IMG/VR virus record: IMGVR_UViG_3300028840_003252
Span: 1 to 24,233 of that record
Direction: 5' to 3' (one strand)
Length of the DNA: 24,233 nucleotides
From: a virus
Shown: piece after piece, positions 8,679 to 16,728 of the stretch
How the letters are laid out: the number at the start of each line of letters is the position of its first letter
Position numbering within the stretch: position 1 is the stretch's first letter
Notes under the pieces: model-generated
Told to the model about the DNA's origin: nothing
Seen by the model: only the letters and a program-made list of their open reading frames with translations
The model's database searches: none
Position numbers and translations under genes: made by a program

Positions 8679-10220
8679 CTAATCTTTAACTATTTGCTTT
8701 TTAAGTTCATTTAGACCATCGTTCGACCCTGATGCCCTGTTTTCATCGTTTATTAAGCCTTTAAGGTCATTAATAGTCTCAATCTGTCTTGAATATTCAT
8801 CAGGACTCATAATTCCCAATTCATATGCTGTCACTGTAACTTCTTCAGCTTCATTTAAGGCCGTGACATCATTCTTATCGCCATCAAGATAAGTGGGTTT
8901 AGGAAGTCCATTCCGAGTTCGCCTTAAATGAGATGTATAATCCTCAATGGTTTCAAGAGATGCCTCTATCGGATCTTTACCCGCTGCGATTTTATAGAGC
9001 ATGTCAATAGTGGCTTGAGAGTGTTTTAAATTCTTATCCGGACTCCACCGATCAAGCTGTGAGGGAGCAAGGGCTTCATTTAAAATCTTCACGGCTAAAG
9101 AGCTTCGTTCTTTTGACAAAGCTTTCATCATTGCAGCATAGGTTTTGCCCGATATTTGTTTTTGTTTTAATGCGGTCTTTAGCTCCTTTTTAACGTCAAT
9201 ACCAAAAGCAATTGATTCCGAAAAATCACCAACAACAAGCGGATTGTCTTCAACTTCTTCTTTCTTCTCAATAGTGTTTGTCAGGGATATTTTTTCAGAT
9301 CCACTTAAAAGATTTGATTTTGAAACAATTTCAAACGCATCGTCATATTTTCCTTTTAAAATTAAATCCGCAACTTTTAATTCTTCTTCATCGTGAGCTT
9401 CTTTCTCGGCCTCTTTAAACCGCTTCTCTTCTTCATTTTTTCTGATTCGCTCCTGTGTTTCATTCTGTTTCTGTTGCGCCAGTGCTTTTTCGATTTTTTG
9501 CTGTTTAATCTTTGGTGATAATTCAAATTCTCCACCCTTTAAGTCTTTTTCAGCTTTTTTGGGATCTATCTCGATAAGTTTATCGGCTCTTACAGACTCG
9601 GCAGAATCATTAAAATTCTGAATATAACCTTCGGCATTCTTGAGAGTCATAACGTGATTTGCAACAAGAGACATGGTTTTTATTTCCAAATCCTTTTTTA
9701 TGATTTCTAATTTTGCTGGATCAGACTCATTTGAATAATCGTCTAATAATTGATTATACGAAATCTGATATTCTCCTATGGCTCTTTCCGTTACGACTTG
9801 CCTTTTTTTATCTCGAATCACGTTTCTAAGCGTTGATGAATGTTGCGTAAACATTCTCTCAAACGCAAGGCCAAGAGATTGATCGTCTCCTATTTTTTCC
9901 GCATAATCCTCTCTTAATTCCTCTAATTGCTTATCGAGATCCGTTTCAAAATTTTCGTAATCAATCCTTTCAAAATAACTCTCGGATATCTTATCTATAT
10001 CACCCCTGAATTCCCGCTCGATTTCAAGAGACTTTAATGCCCTTACAGCTTTTTCCTCGGCCTCCTGAACCTCTGTGATATCTTCCGCACCATAACGGCC
10101 AAACTTGGCAACAGCACTTGCAGATTCAGCCGCCGCCCTTGCCGGTCCACTGGCAACACCCAAAGGCATCTCAGGTGATTGAATAACCTTCTCTGATGTG
10201 AATCTCGGAATTTTAGGCAT
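8679..10220 (-). CDS. Internal virion protein, T7 gp15 position
   Basis: The product has 513 residues and is mostly helical. The N-terminus (MPKIPRFTSEKVIQSP, then GPARAAAESASAVAKFG) is typical of the medium-size internal virion protein in podovirus operons. Long charged coiled-coil stretches follow, including about residues 50-150 and a very Lys/Glu-rich run near 250-290 (KRFKEAEKEAHDEEELKVAD). It sits between the gp14-like protein and the large ejection protein, the gene order of T7 gp14-gp15-gp16. It is probably part of the core or ejectosome that conducts DNA through the cell envelope. Its ATG overlaps the previous stop as TAATG. Sequence similarity to T7 gp15 cannot be claimed from reading; the call rests on order, size and composition. 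Confidence 0.8.
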   Translation of the reverse strand: MPKIPRFTSEKVIQSPEMPLGVASGPARAAAESASAVAKFGRYGAEDITEVQEAEEKAVRALKSLEIEREFRGDIDKISESYFERIDYENFETDLDKQLEELREDYAEKIGDDQSLGLAFERMFTQHSSTLRNVIRDKKRQVVTERAIGEYQISYNQLLDDYSNESDPAKLEIIKKDLEIKTMSLVANHVMTLKNAEGYIQNFNDSAESVRADKLIEIDPKKAEKDLKGGEFELSPKIKQQKIEKALAQQKQNETQERIRKNEEEKRFKEAEKEAHDEEELKVADLILKGKYDDAFEIVSKSNLLSGSEKISLTNTIEKKEEVEDNPLVVGDFSESIAFGIDVKKELKTALKQKQISGKTYAAMMKALSKERSSLAVKILNEALAPSQLDRWSPDKNLKHSQATIDMLYKIAAGKDPIEASLETIEDYTSHLRRTRNGLPKPTYLDGDKNDVTALNEAEEVTVTAYELGIMSPDEYSRQIETINDLKGLINDENRASGSNDGLNELKKQIVKD

Positions 10221-10684
10221 TATCTTATTCTTATACTTCCAGGTAACTGTTTGGTTTTATAAAATGAATATGCCGACAGTCCCGTACTTCCTAATCCCGT
10301 TAAAAGTGTACTCCTTGATTGATATTTTGCGGTTTTTTTAGCCTGTCTTCCTTGGAATCTATACAAATCGGCTGTTTCCTGCGCCCCGGTTCGAATATTT
10401 AAAGCCTCTTTTTCACCTTCTGCGGCCGTATCCGCAAGAACCGTCAATGGACTTCCGGAAGACAGATCAACACCGGCCTTTGCATACAAAGCCCTTTGAG
10501 TTCCAAGAAGTTGCTTTAATTTTTTCCTTGCTATTTCCTCTTCTTGAATTCCCTTTCTTTCGGCTAATCGAGCATTATATTCAGCAGCCGCAGCCTCGGC
10601 CTCTCCAGCTTGTCTCTGCTGCATTGCCGATTGAATCGTGCCAAAAGCCTGAACAGCTAATAATACATAAGGAAGCGCACTCAT
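10220..10684 (-). CDS. Internal virion protein, gp14-like
   Basis: The product has 154 residues with a pattern I recognise from the small internal core protein of podoviruses. It has a hydrophobic N-terminus (ALPYVLLAVQAFGTIQSAM), a helix rich in Ala and Gln (EAEAAAAEYNARLAERKG), then KQLLGTQRALYAKAGVDLSS-GSPLTVLADTAAEGEKEAL. The GVDLSSGSP...LADTAA motif is the hallmark. The C-terminus is Gly/Ser-rich (LLTGLGSTGLSAYSFY). It is likely ejected with the DNA and forms the outer-membrane part of the ejection channel in the T7 model. Start and stop are both coupled to neighbours by one-base TAATG overlaps, which suggests stoichiometric expression of the three internal proteins. Confidence 0.85.
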   Translation of the reverse strand: MSALPYVLLAVQAFGTIQSAMQQRQAGEAEAAAAEYNARLAERKGIQEEEIARKKLKQLLGTQRALYAKAGVDLSSGSPLTVLADTAAEGEKEALNIRTGAQETADLYRFQGRQAKKTAKYQSRSTLLTGLGSTGLSAYSFYKTKQLPGSIRIR

Positions 10685-11130
10685 TATGTCCTCGCATACA
10701 TTAGGAAGTCCTCACCATTTGGACCATATTTTTTCAAAAGCCCTTCGGGTTTAAATCCAAGGCGTTCAATAAATTTCTTGCCGTCTTCGTAATCCGCTAC
10801 GACAACAGTTTGCAACCTTCTCAAATTATTGGTCTTGACAATAAGATCAAGGTGTTCTTTCACGGCTTTAAATACTGTCTTTTTGTACTTTTTGATTTCC
10901 GAAGATACCAACATCCAGCATTCACCCCTGTTGTATCCAAAGAGTATCACACCGCCACAGCCTATAATCTTATCATCAACAAACAGAGAGTAGGACGGTC
11001 CCGCAGTTTCCCATTCTTTTGTCCAGCTCTCCCAATCCTTTAATTTAGAAAGTTGCAGATCAAAGTCTTTTACGTTTTTGTCTAAAACCTGATAGGCGTG
11101 ATCTGCTTTATAAGGAACGATCTTAACCAC
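10684..11130 (-). CDS. GNAT-fold phage protein in internal-virion block
   Basis: I chose the GTG at 11130 (148 aa): GGAGG lies nine bases upstream and it overlaps the nozzle stop by eight bases. A start nine codons further upstream has no comparable site. The chain follows the GNAT acetyltransferase layout: strand IIGCGGVILFGY, helix KTVFKAVKEHLDLIVKTNNL, strand RRLQTVVVADY, helix GKKFIERLGFKPEGLLKKYG, end strand DFLMYART. The glycine-rich acetyl-CoA loop normally found after the fourth strand is replaced by SSEIKKYKK, so activity is doubtful. GNAT-like proteins at this position, between the tail nozzle and the internal proteins, are common in podoviruses and may be structural (T7 gp13 position). 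A functional acetyltransferase acting on host or virion proteins remains possible. Confidence 0.8.
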   Translation of the reverse strand: MVKIVPYKADHAYQVLDKNVKDFDLQLSKLKDWESWTKEWETAGPSYSLFVDDKIIGCGGVILFGYNRGECWMLVSSEIKKYKKTVFKAVKEHLDLIVKTNNLRRLQTVVVADYEDGKKFIERLGFKPEGLLKKYGPNGEDFLMYART

Positions 11131-13375
11131 TGATCTCGACCTCCGCCACAAGAGCAAGAACGGTCATTGGAAGTGGAACATCCTGAACAATTGAAACTTC
11201 CGCATCCTCACCCCAATCACCATAAAACTCTAAACTCTTAGAACCGGTAAAAAGTTCTGGATCCTCTCCGATGCCAAATGGAATTGGTTTCAAGTTGTCT
11301 GTGTCGTAACCGACTTTTGCACTACAGGTTTCATAAAAATCGAGCAGGATCTCTCCTATTTTTTTCTTTTTACCCCTGGTAGATCCAGATCCAGAATCCA
11401 CATGAATTTTAGAAGGTTCGATAATAGAAGTGAAATTTAATCCAATATGAATTAAGTTTCCGTAATATGTTAAACTGACTTCGCCGGAATCCACCGTAAC
11501 ATCTGGATGAACGGCACCGTCCATTAAAACGGACACCGACTCACCTTCAAGATGATCGAGCCCTGTCACATCCTTTTTGACTTTCTGAGCGGTTCCGCCT
11601 GATGTGTAGGTTCCCCAGCCAGATGAATTTATCCCAGACAACTCAAGAGTGTTTGCCGCTTTATTTGCAACGGTATAAGCCGAATCAAGACCCTGATTAA
11701 CTTCTGTCATACCCTCAACATCTTTTATTCTGATTTTATCCCCGTTTTCAAATGAATGGCCGGTGATTGTCACCACTGCAGGATCGGCATTTGTAATGCC
11801 TTCTATATCTTCGGCATCGCCCCCATCCCATGTCAGACCGGAATGAACGAAAAAACAATCTTTGATCTGGGAGAAAAACTCCATGGGTTTAAAATATTCA
11901 ACATATCTTTTCGTTGAACCGCCTATGGTTCTGTTTACAATAACCCAAATCTGATCTTCTTCGTTTTCATCGCTTATCACAGCAACGGACTCAAAACTTC
12001 CATCCGTAACGATTCTGAACCATGCATATATTTCCTCCTGAACCTCATATGTCATGCCTATAAGCTGACCATCGGCACGAACAGCCCATAAGATAGGAAG
12101 GGGCTCGCTTTGAATATCCATATCCACAATACCGGATGTGGCAAGCGTGGCACCCATGGCAATATGCTTTGAAACCCTTGTCATATCTGGAGCGATATAT
12201 TTGTCTGTTTCAAAAGAATATACAATTTGCTTTACACTTCTTCCGCTTCGCGTTACCCAAAGCAACGCATCCGCAACCTTTTGAGGTTCAATATTTTTAA
12301 CGCCAGCACTTATTTGTTTTTTACAAACCACATTTGTTTGTGTAATAGGGTCTTCGGCGCTTGAAGCGCCCATTTTAAAAATACCACCGACAGTTCCAAT
12401 CATTAAATAGTCTTGTCCAAAAAGCCACCGGGTTCTATCAACACGGTTTGAAGCAATGGTATATTCTATTCCTGCACTATCATCGTCAGTATCAATAGCA
12501 AAATTGTCATAATCACTAACATGGCTAAGATGAATGGTTTGTGGATTGTTATTTGTTCCAGCAGCAGCTAATCTTTGTTCAAAAAATGTGCCGCATGAAG
12601 GATTTTCGTCATTAAGGCCAAAAAGACATTCTTGCGCCGTACCGCCAGAAACATAAGCATTATAGCCAGTTGAATCTTCATCTACCAACTCGAATGTTCC
12701 ACCAGCACCAGTTACAACATTGTCAACCTTGAAATAACGATTATTAACTTCCGTCATTCCAACAACGCCCTTTATATAAACCGTACAGTCCCATTGAGCG
12801 CAAAATATTCCACCGGCAACACATTCGCAAAACGTTGCTGGAATGTTAGCACAAGTTACCACCGCAGGGTCGGCTTTGGTAATGCCAGTGATTACCATTG
12901 CATCACTGATTCCAGCCACAAAATCATCAAGCGTCCAATTCGTATGGCTTGTACGGGTTAAAGTTTTCGGCGGATACTCTGGATGAAATATATAAAGAAT
13001 GTCTGCGCTCTGGGTAAACTTTAATTCAAAAAGATGCTCTTCGGCATAGGTCGTTGTAATTTCAACGGGATTTCCAGCATCAAGCACCTGGCCCTCATCC
13101 TTATACACACGAATATAATTTTCTCCGAATTCCAGAATATACGCTTGGATAGTGGAGAAGTGAAACGGAACCAATTTTGAAGCCTTGGAAGACGTTTTTG
13201 TTTCCACCACAAAATAATTTCCGGGCATTCGCATGGCTCCGCCCTCAACAAGAGGAATCATGTTTTCAAGCGTACGGCATCCTGAATGATACTTTGTGAT
13301 ATCGCTTCGTGCAGATATCTTCGGGCTTAATTCACCCCCGTTAAAGGAGTTTATGAGCGGATTAGCCTGTGCCAT
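11123..13375 (-). CDS. Tail nozzle / tail tubular protein B-like
   Basis: The start is the ATG at 13375 (750 aa, MAQANPLINSFNGGELSPK), whose A is shared with the TAA of the preceding gene (TAATG). The N-terminus NSFNGGELSPKISARSDITKY...GCRTLENMIPLVEGGAMRMPG is a strong signature of the nozzle proteins of BPP-1/T7-like podoviruses. Two inserted domains of the type often annotated as E1 FCCH-like occur at about residues 162-251 and 524-598. Both carry ADPAVVT, GMTEVN and SGGTAQ. The first copy has a short Cys-rich stretch (CECVAGGIFCAQWDC) absent from the second. WAVRADGQLIGMTYEVQEEI near residue 430 is the conserved propeller-like segment. The protein forms the distal tail tube, to which the fibre and adaptor attach. 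Confidence 0.9.
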   Translation of the reverse strand: MAQANPLINSFNGGELSPKISARSDITKYHSGCRTLENMIPLVEGGAMRMPGNYFVVETKTSSKASKLVPFHFSTIQAYILEFGENYIRVYKDEGQVLDAGNPVEITTTYAEEHLFELKFTQSADILYIFHPEYPPKTLTRTSHTNWTLDDFVAGISDAMVITGITKADPAVVTCANIPATFCECVAGGIFCAQWDCTVYIKGVVGMTEVNNRYFKVDNVVTGAGGTFELVDEDSTGYNAYVSGGTAQECLFGLNDENPSCGTFFEQRLAAAGTNNNPQTIHLSHVSDYDNFAIDTDDDSAGIEYTIASNRVDRTRWLFGQDYLMIGTVGGIFKMGASSAEDPITQTNVVCKKQISAGVKNIEPQKVADALLWVTRSGRSVKQIVYSFETDKYIAPDMTRVSKHIAMGATLATSGIVDMDIQSEPLPILWAVRADGQLIGMTYEVQEEIYAWFRIVTDGSFESVAVISDENEEDQIWVIVNRTIGGSTKRYVEYFKPMEFFSQIKDCFFVHSGLTWDGGDAEDIEGITNADPAVVTITGHSFENGDKIRIKDVEGMTEVNQGLDSAYTVANKAANTLELSGINSSGWGTYTSGGTAQKVKKDVTGLDHLEGESVSVLMDGAVHPDVTVDSGEVSLTYYGNLIHIGLNFTSIIEPSKIHVDSGSGSTRGKKKKIGEILLDFYETCSAKVGYDTDNLKPIPFGIGEDPELFTGSKSLEFYGDWGEDAEVSIVQDVPLPMTVLALVAEVEISG

Positions 13376-14037
13376 TATCTCCCTGCATCCTCCCAATCAG
13401 AATTGCCGGTTTCATTCTCAAGATATTCACCTTTTCGATCATGCGCCTCTGCCCAATCTAAAGCTTTTTCATATCGAAGCATCATGGTATCGTAAATTCC
13501 TTTGCCTTTAGAAAGCGGCATGGTTAATTCAGCGGCCAATCTGAACGCAAGGGCATTGATAAATGATGCTGAAAACTTATTCACATCAACCACCCTTCTT
13601 ATATAGATGATATACAGGTCGGCAGATGAATTGTCGTAATCGGTTGCCAGAACCATCGTGCCATCAGAAAGCGTTTCAATGCTGTAGGAATATCTTGTAC
13701 CCTCAATTTCAAACTGTCCGAAAACATAAGAAGTATGATAAGACCCTGAAGGATATACGCATGGATCGTCTTCTTTGTTTTCAGCAAGCTTTAAAAAGTC
13801 AGAAGGAAGAGTGTAGGCGTAATCATAGCCGAATGCAGGGGAAGAAGGATTTTGAACAAGGGCTTTCCTGGTTCGCGCGAATGACCAATTTCCAGCTTCA
13901 AGAACTTCGTCCCTGATATAATCCCAGACATTGTTTGCCGCAATAGCTTGGGCGGAATCCTCGCCAGCATCTACGATTCTTAAAGCGCCGATCCGCCCAA
14001 GCGCCATATTGATGACACCCGTTTTGTCATAGGCCAT
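13375..14037 (-). CDS. Tail tubular protein A-like head-to-tail adaptor
   Basis: The product has 220 residues. Its start MAYDKTGVINMALGRIGALRI, followed by EAGNWSFARTRKAL, is the classical signature of the tail tubular A / gatekeeper family (T7 gp11 type). YDYAYTLPSDFLKLAE and the C-terminal helix FINALAFRLAAELTMPLSKG also fit, and the length (about 200 aa) is normal. It forms the ring between the portal and the nozzle protein encoded directly downstream, to which it is translationally coupled. The gene follows the zinc-finger-like gene with a three-base gap. Confidence 0.93.
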   Translation of the reverse strand: MAYDKTGVINMALGRIGALRIVDAGEDSAQAIAANNVWDYIRDEVLEAGNWSFARTRKALVQNPSSPAFGYDYAYTLPSDFLKLAENKEDDPCVYPSGSYHTSYVFGQFEIEGTRYSYSIETLSDGTMVLATDYDNSSADLYIIYIRRVVDVNKFSASFINALAFRLAAELTMPLSKGKGIYDTMMLRYEKALDWAEAHDRKGEYLENETGNSDWEDAGR

Positions 14038-14040
14038 TTT

Positions 14041-14370
14041 TTAACCCTCGGTTTCGGATTTCTCAACCTTTCCGGCTGCCAAGGCTGCCTCGCAATGGCC
14101 CAAATGGAGAGAAATGTTTTTTACTTCTTTGTCGCAATATTTACATTTAACCATTTTAGCCGGCTTCGGCTCGACAACACCGGGTATCTTTCTCGTAGTC
14201 TGGATCAGCTTTCCTTTTTTATCCTTGGTTTTGTGATACACTTCGGTTCCCGGGGGAAAATCAAAATACAAAGCAATCGGCTCCATGGGATCGATATCGT
14301 CTGTATCCCCGGGATAATACCTTCTGCCTCTTTTTGTGCACCAACAACGCCTTTTACAAGTAACAACCAT
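14041..14370 (-). CDS. Small zinc-finger-like phage protein
   Basis: The product has 109 residues and a strong GGAGG site before the ATG. The N-terminal half carries three Cys (C5, C9, C11) in a basic context and RRYYPGDTDDID, a pattern seen in small head-tail-region phage proteins. The C-terminal half has CKYCDKEVKNISLHLGHC at 76-93, a C-x2-C ... H-x2-HC arrangement able to bind one zinc ion. It lies between the cement protein and the tail adaptor, where head-completion or accessory proteins are encoded. I do not recognise a named family. DNA-binding, or a structural role at the head-tail joint, is an inference. Confidence 0.75.
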   Translation of the reverse strand: MVVTCKRRCWCTKRGRRYYPGDTDDIDPMEPIALYFDFPPGTEVYHKTKDKKGKLIQTTRKIPGVVEPKPAKMVKCKYCDKEVKNISLHLGHCEAALAAGKVEKSETEG

Positions 14371-14392
14371 TTTTTCCTCCGTAATTCATGGG

Positions 14393-14410
14393 GGGGGCTT
14401 TTCAGCCCCC
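14393..14410 (-). other. Strong GNRA hairpin after cement-protein gene
   Basis: On the coding strand the sequence GGGGGCTGAAAAGCCCCC forms a seven-pair stem closed by a GAAA tetraloop. It starts shortly after the stop of the cement-protein gene and ends about 20 bases before the ATG of the next gene. No U-run follows, so it is not a standard intrinsic terminator. A 3'-end stabiliser or RNase barrier protecting the capsid/cement mRNA is the likeliest reading. Confidence 0.7.
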
Positions 14411-14421
14411 GTTATTTAAGT

Positions 14422-14823
14422 TTAGGCAGCGCCATCCTTATTGGTACCAAACCACATGGTAACTTCGCCCAATGTTGCCGACTCGGATACGATATCAAAC
14501 AATGCTCTTGCATATCGCAAACACGGAATTGAGCCCATTGGCACATAAAAGTGAGCCCCAAGGGTAAGGTTGGCAACCGGAATAAACATGCCGGAATGCT
14601 TGGTTGTTGGCGAGGTCGCGGCACCATGAACGATCCAGAGAATCGCTCCGCTGTCAAGATCCGTGAAGGCTTCTGTGACAACCATGTGGAGGCCAAACTC
14701 TCCACCGGCATTTACATTTGGAGTTGTTTGCTCGAAATCAACTTCATTCTCGCTGTATTCATCGGCAGCATGACCGATATCAGCGTCATCATGAAGTAAA
14801 TATTTATAGTCATACATAGGCAT
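14422..14823 (-). CDS. Capsid cement protein, Bbp16-like
   Basis: The product has 133 residues and is encoded immediately after the major capsid protein, with an AAGGAGG site. The fold reads as a jelly-roll: GGEFGLHMVVTEAFTD, GAILWIVHGAATS, a HSGMFIPVANLTLGAHFYVPM strand pair, and the terminal LGEVTMWFGTNKD. Size, position and strand pattern match the Bbp16-type cement protein that clamps the BPP-1 capsid (epsilon15 has the analogous gp10). It probably decorates and stabilises the expanded head. The assignment rests on my memory of the family pattern; a structure prediction would settle it. Confidence 0.8.
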   Translation of the reverse strand: MPMYDYKYLLHDDADIGHAADEYSENEVDFEQTTPNVNAGGEFGLHMVVTEAFTDLDSGAILWIVHGAATSPTTKHSGMFIPVANLTLGAHFYVPMGSIPCLRYARALFDIVSESATLGEVTMWFGTNKDGAA

Positions 14824-14855
14824 TTTACAGCCCTCCTTTTTGCCTTGTTTAAGGT

Positions 14856-15872
14856 TTAAGTAACTTCGGTTTCTGTTTCATCGAGCATCTCGGCCTTATA
14901 AACCGGAATGCCTCTGAACACCGTAATATTTCCGCCCCATACGTTATCCGGAAGATAACGCACATTGGTTTTGTCCTTGGCCCGAATGTCGAGATACTCT
15001 TTAACACTTGCAGATACCAACATTACCGTACCGGGAGCCGCCCCGCCGCTCGGAAGCCTGTTAATCATCCTGATGGCATTGTCCTCATCAAAGATATTAG
15101 ACGAGCCGGTTACTTCGATATTAGCCAACCTCTGAACGCATCGCTCGTCTTTGACCACAAGGCCCATATACCAAGCGAAATGAGTTCTCAGGACTTCCAT
15201 GTATTTTGGTGTAGCTAAAGTGTTTGTGTTGGCGGTATGCTTTCCGAGATCTTCAATATGAAGACCGCCCGGAAGGTTTTTAGGATAGATCCCGAAAACC
15301 TTATTTTTCCCGAGCTCAAGAATCCATACGCTCGTTGTGTCACCGCCGGAACCGCCTTGATCCAATACGTGAGGCTGCCACGTGGTATCACCGTTTGGAT
15401 AACGATCAATCTCGTTAAACCGTACCGCCAGTCCGTTAAACGCAGCAGGATCAGAAGCCAGAGAACCATAAAGAATAAGATCTTCCATTTTCTGAGTCAA
15501 GCCCTCGACCTTGGCCTGATCTTCGTCCTGCCTCCATGCGTTAGGATCGTTCTGAATTTTCCAAAGCGCATAATCAACCTCGGAATAATCTTCCACCATG
15601 GCGATCGGATCGGTGAACGGTGTTTTATGAGATGCGGAAAGGACAACACCCTCATTGAACCGCCTGGTTCCAGGTGTCGGGATATATGTCCTTCGAGCAT
15701 CGATGTTGGACATTATTTGATTACTTGCGACCATTGGAAGCAACCTTATAAGAGGACACTTCCGCGCAAGAATATTTGCAGCCCATATATACTGAGCCTG
15801 TGCATCTAAGGATGTGTAGGAATTAACCACATCCATAAGAGTGTAATATCCTAAAAGGTCTGTTGAGGCCAT
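14856..15872 (-). CDS. Major capsid protein (epsilon15 / BPP-1 type)
   Basis: I took the ATG at 15872 (338 aa, MASTDLLGYYTLMDVVNSY), with AAAGGAG well placed upstream. The longer frame to 15932 would run through the structured RNA element and lacks a start signal. Sequence hallmarks are ILARKCPLIRLLPMVASNQI, RRTYIPTPGTRRFNEGV, ALWKIQNDPNAWRQDEDQA, MEDLILYGSLASDPAAFNGL, and late GAAPGTVMLVSASVKEYLDI. Length and pattern agree with the roughly 330-residue HK97-fold coat proteins of epsilon15-like phages. Scaffold lies upstream and cement protein downstream, the usual order. The conserved RNA element in front of it suggests special control of this highest-demand product. Confidence 0.92.
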   Translation of the reverse strand: MASTDLLGYYTLMDVVNSYTSLDAQAQYIWAANILARKCPLIRLLPMVASNQIMSNIDARRTYIPTPGTRRFNEGVVLSASHKTPFTDPIAMVEDYSEVDYALWKIQNDPNAWRQDEDQAKVEGLTQKMEDLILYGSLASDPAAFNGLAVRFNEIDRYPNGDTTWQPHVLDQGGSGGDTTSVWILELGKNKVFGIYPKNLPGGLHIEDLGKHTANTNTLATPKYMEVLRTHFAWYMGLVVKDERCVQRLANIEVTGSSNIFDEDNAIRMINRLPSGGAAPGTVMLVSASVKEYLDIRAKDKTNVRYLPDNVWGGNITVFRGIPVYKAEMLDETETEVT

Positions 15873-15891
15873 TTTCTCTCTCCTTTCATAA

Positions 15892-15988
15892 GGGCAACAA
15901 AAAAGGGGCAAACAGATTGAGTGGGTGAGCACTCACCTGCTGCCCCTTAGTTTTTTTGCTGTCCTCTACTGGCCGGTAGAGTTAGCCC
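15892..15988 (-). promoter_or_regulatory. Structured RNA element, copy B, leader of major capsid gene
   Basis: This is a 97-base leader between the scaffold stop and the capsid start. In coding-strand order it has GGGCTAACT, a hairpin CTCTAC-loop-GTAGAG, the block AGGACAGCAA, then AAGGGGCA pairing with TGCCCCTT. That outer stem encloses the hairpin GGTGAGTGCTCACC. A U-run and TTGTTGCCC follow. The same blocks in the same order occur at 19167-19270. The outer stem plus U-run resembles an intrinsic terminator embedded in a larger fold. GGGC and GCCC at the two ends can also pair, as can parts of GGACAGCAA and TTGTTGCCC. It could be a regulated terminator, a processing or stability element, or a riboswitch-like leader; the class is unknown to me. 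Confidence 0.75.
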
Positions 15989-15994
15989 GAATTG

Positions 15995-16714
15995 TTATGG
16001 TTTCGGAGACTTGTCATACATCATTCCGGTTTTGCCTTCTTTTTGTTTCAAAGGCGTGCCGGGCGGAGTGGTATCATCCCCCATGGCCTTACCAATTTCA
16101 AAAAATGCTCTGATAAGGACAGGATGATTTCCCAGTCCGGTTTCATCAAGGAATGCGTCAAACTCAGCCCCCGAAAATTTTTGAAATGCACGTTTTGTGA
16201 TTTCAAGGTTTTCGTCGTAATCAGCCCCCCAATCGGTTTTAAGCTTTTCATCAGCTTCGGTCTTTGAACTTTCCGCTTTTCTATTGATCTCTTCATTCAA
16301 GCCCTGAATAAAACCGTCCCAGGCTTGAGAAATCAAAGTGGCTTGATCTTTTGATAGGTTTGCCTTGTGGAAGGTGTCTCTCGCCCAATTAGTCATAGCC
16401 TCATCGTGCTCGACACCCTCTCCTTTTGGAAATTCGTAATCCTCCGCCTTTTCTGGAACGCCTAAAGCTTTAAAGAATGCTGATTTTTCCTCCGGTGTGG
16501 ATTGCTCAGTCAACTTGGGGATATAATCCTTGGTGATACTTTCCTCAAAGGTTGTAACTTTCCCCTGAAGTTCATTCACCCTCCCATCAAGCTCACTGGC
16601 CTTCCCCACAGTGTCGAGATGTGCTTTTGCAAAATCTCCAATAGTCTCGAATGAGGTAAAAGCTTCGTTCTCTTTCAGGTCGTCCGGTAACTGTGCCATC
16701 CATTCACCCGCCAT
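15995..16714 (-). CDS. Capsid scaffolding protein
   Basis: The product has 239 acidic, helical residues. It starts GEWMAQLPDDLKENEAFTSF, the W-(x)n-LPDDLK pattern common in podovirus scaffolds. A coiled coil follows at about residues 37-62 (ELDGRVNELQGKVTTFEESI). Further pieces are PEEKSAFFKALGVPEKAEDY, DTFHKANLSKDQATLISQAW and NHPVLIRAFFEIGKAMGDD, all familiar from scaffold proteins of this group. The C-terminus is disordered (DTTPPGTPLKQKEG). It directs procapsid assembly and is lost or degraded on maturation. The AAAGGAG site is clear. The gene is followed by the RNA element and then the coat gene. Confidence 0.88.
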   Translation of the reverse strand: MAGEWMAQLPDDLKENEAFTSFETIGDFAKAHLDTVGKASELDGRVNELQGKVTTFEESITKDYIPKLTEQSTPEEKSAFFKALGVPEKAEDYEFPKGEGVEHDEAMTNWARDTFHKANLSKDQATLISQAWDGFIQGLNEEINRKAESSKTEADEKLKTDWGADYDENLEITKRAFQKFSGAEFDAFLDETGLGNHPVLIRAFFEIGKAMGDDTTPPGTPLKQKEGKTGMMYDKSPKP

Positions 16715-16728
16715 AATCTATACTCCTT

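Noticed and set aside
15237-15809. 190-codon plus-strand open frame
   Set aside because: It lies wholly antisense to the major capsid gene, has no ribosome site and is rich in rare-looking residue runs. Other long plus-strand frames (8153-8608, 14095-14532, 19223-19660) are the same kind of shadow.
15872-15932. Longer N-terminus for the major capsid protein
   Set aside because: The extra 20 codons read through the RNA element, have no start signal and do not resemble the family; the ATG at 15872 has a strong ribosome site.
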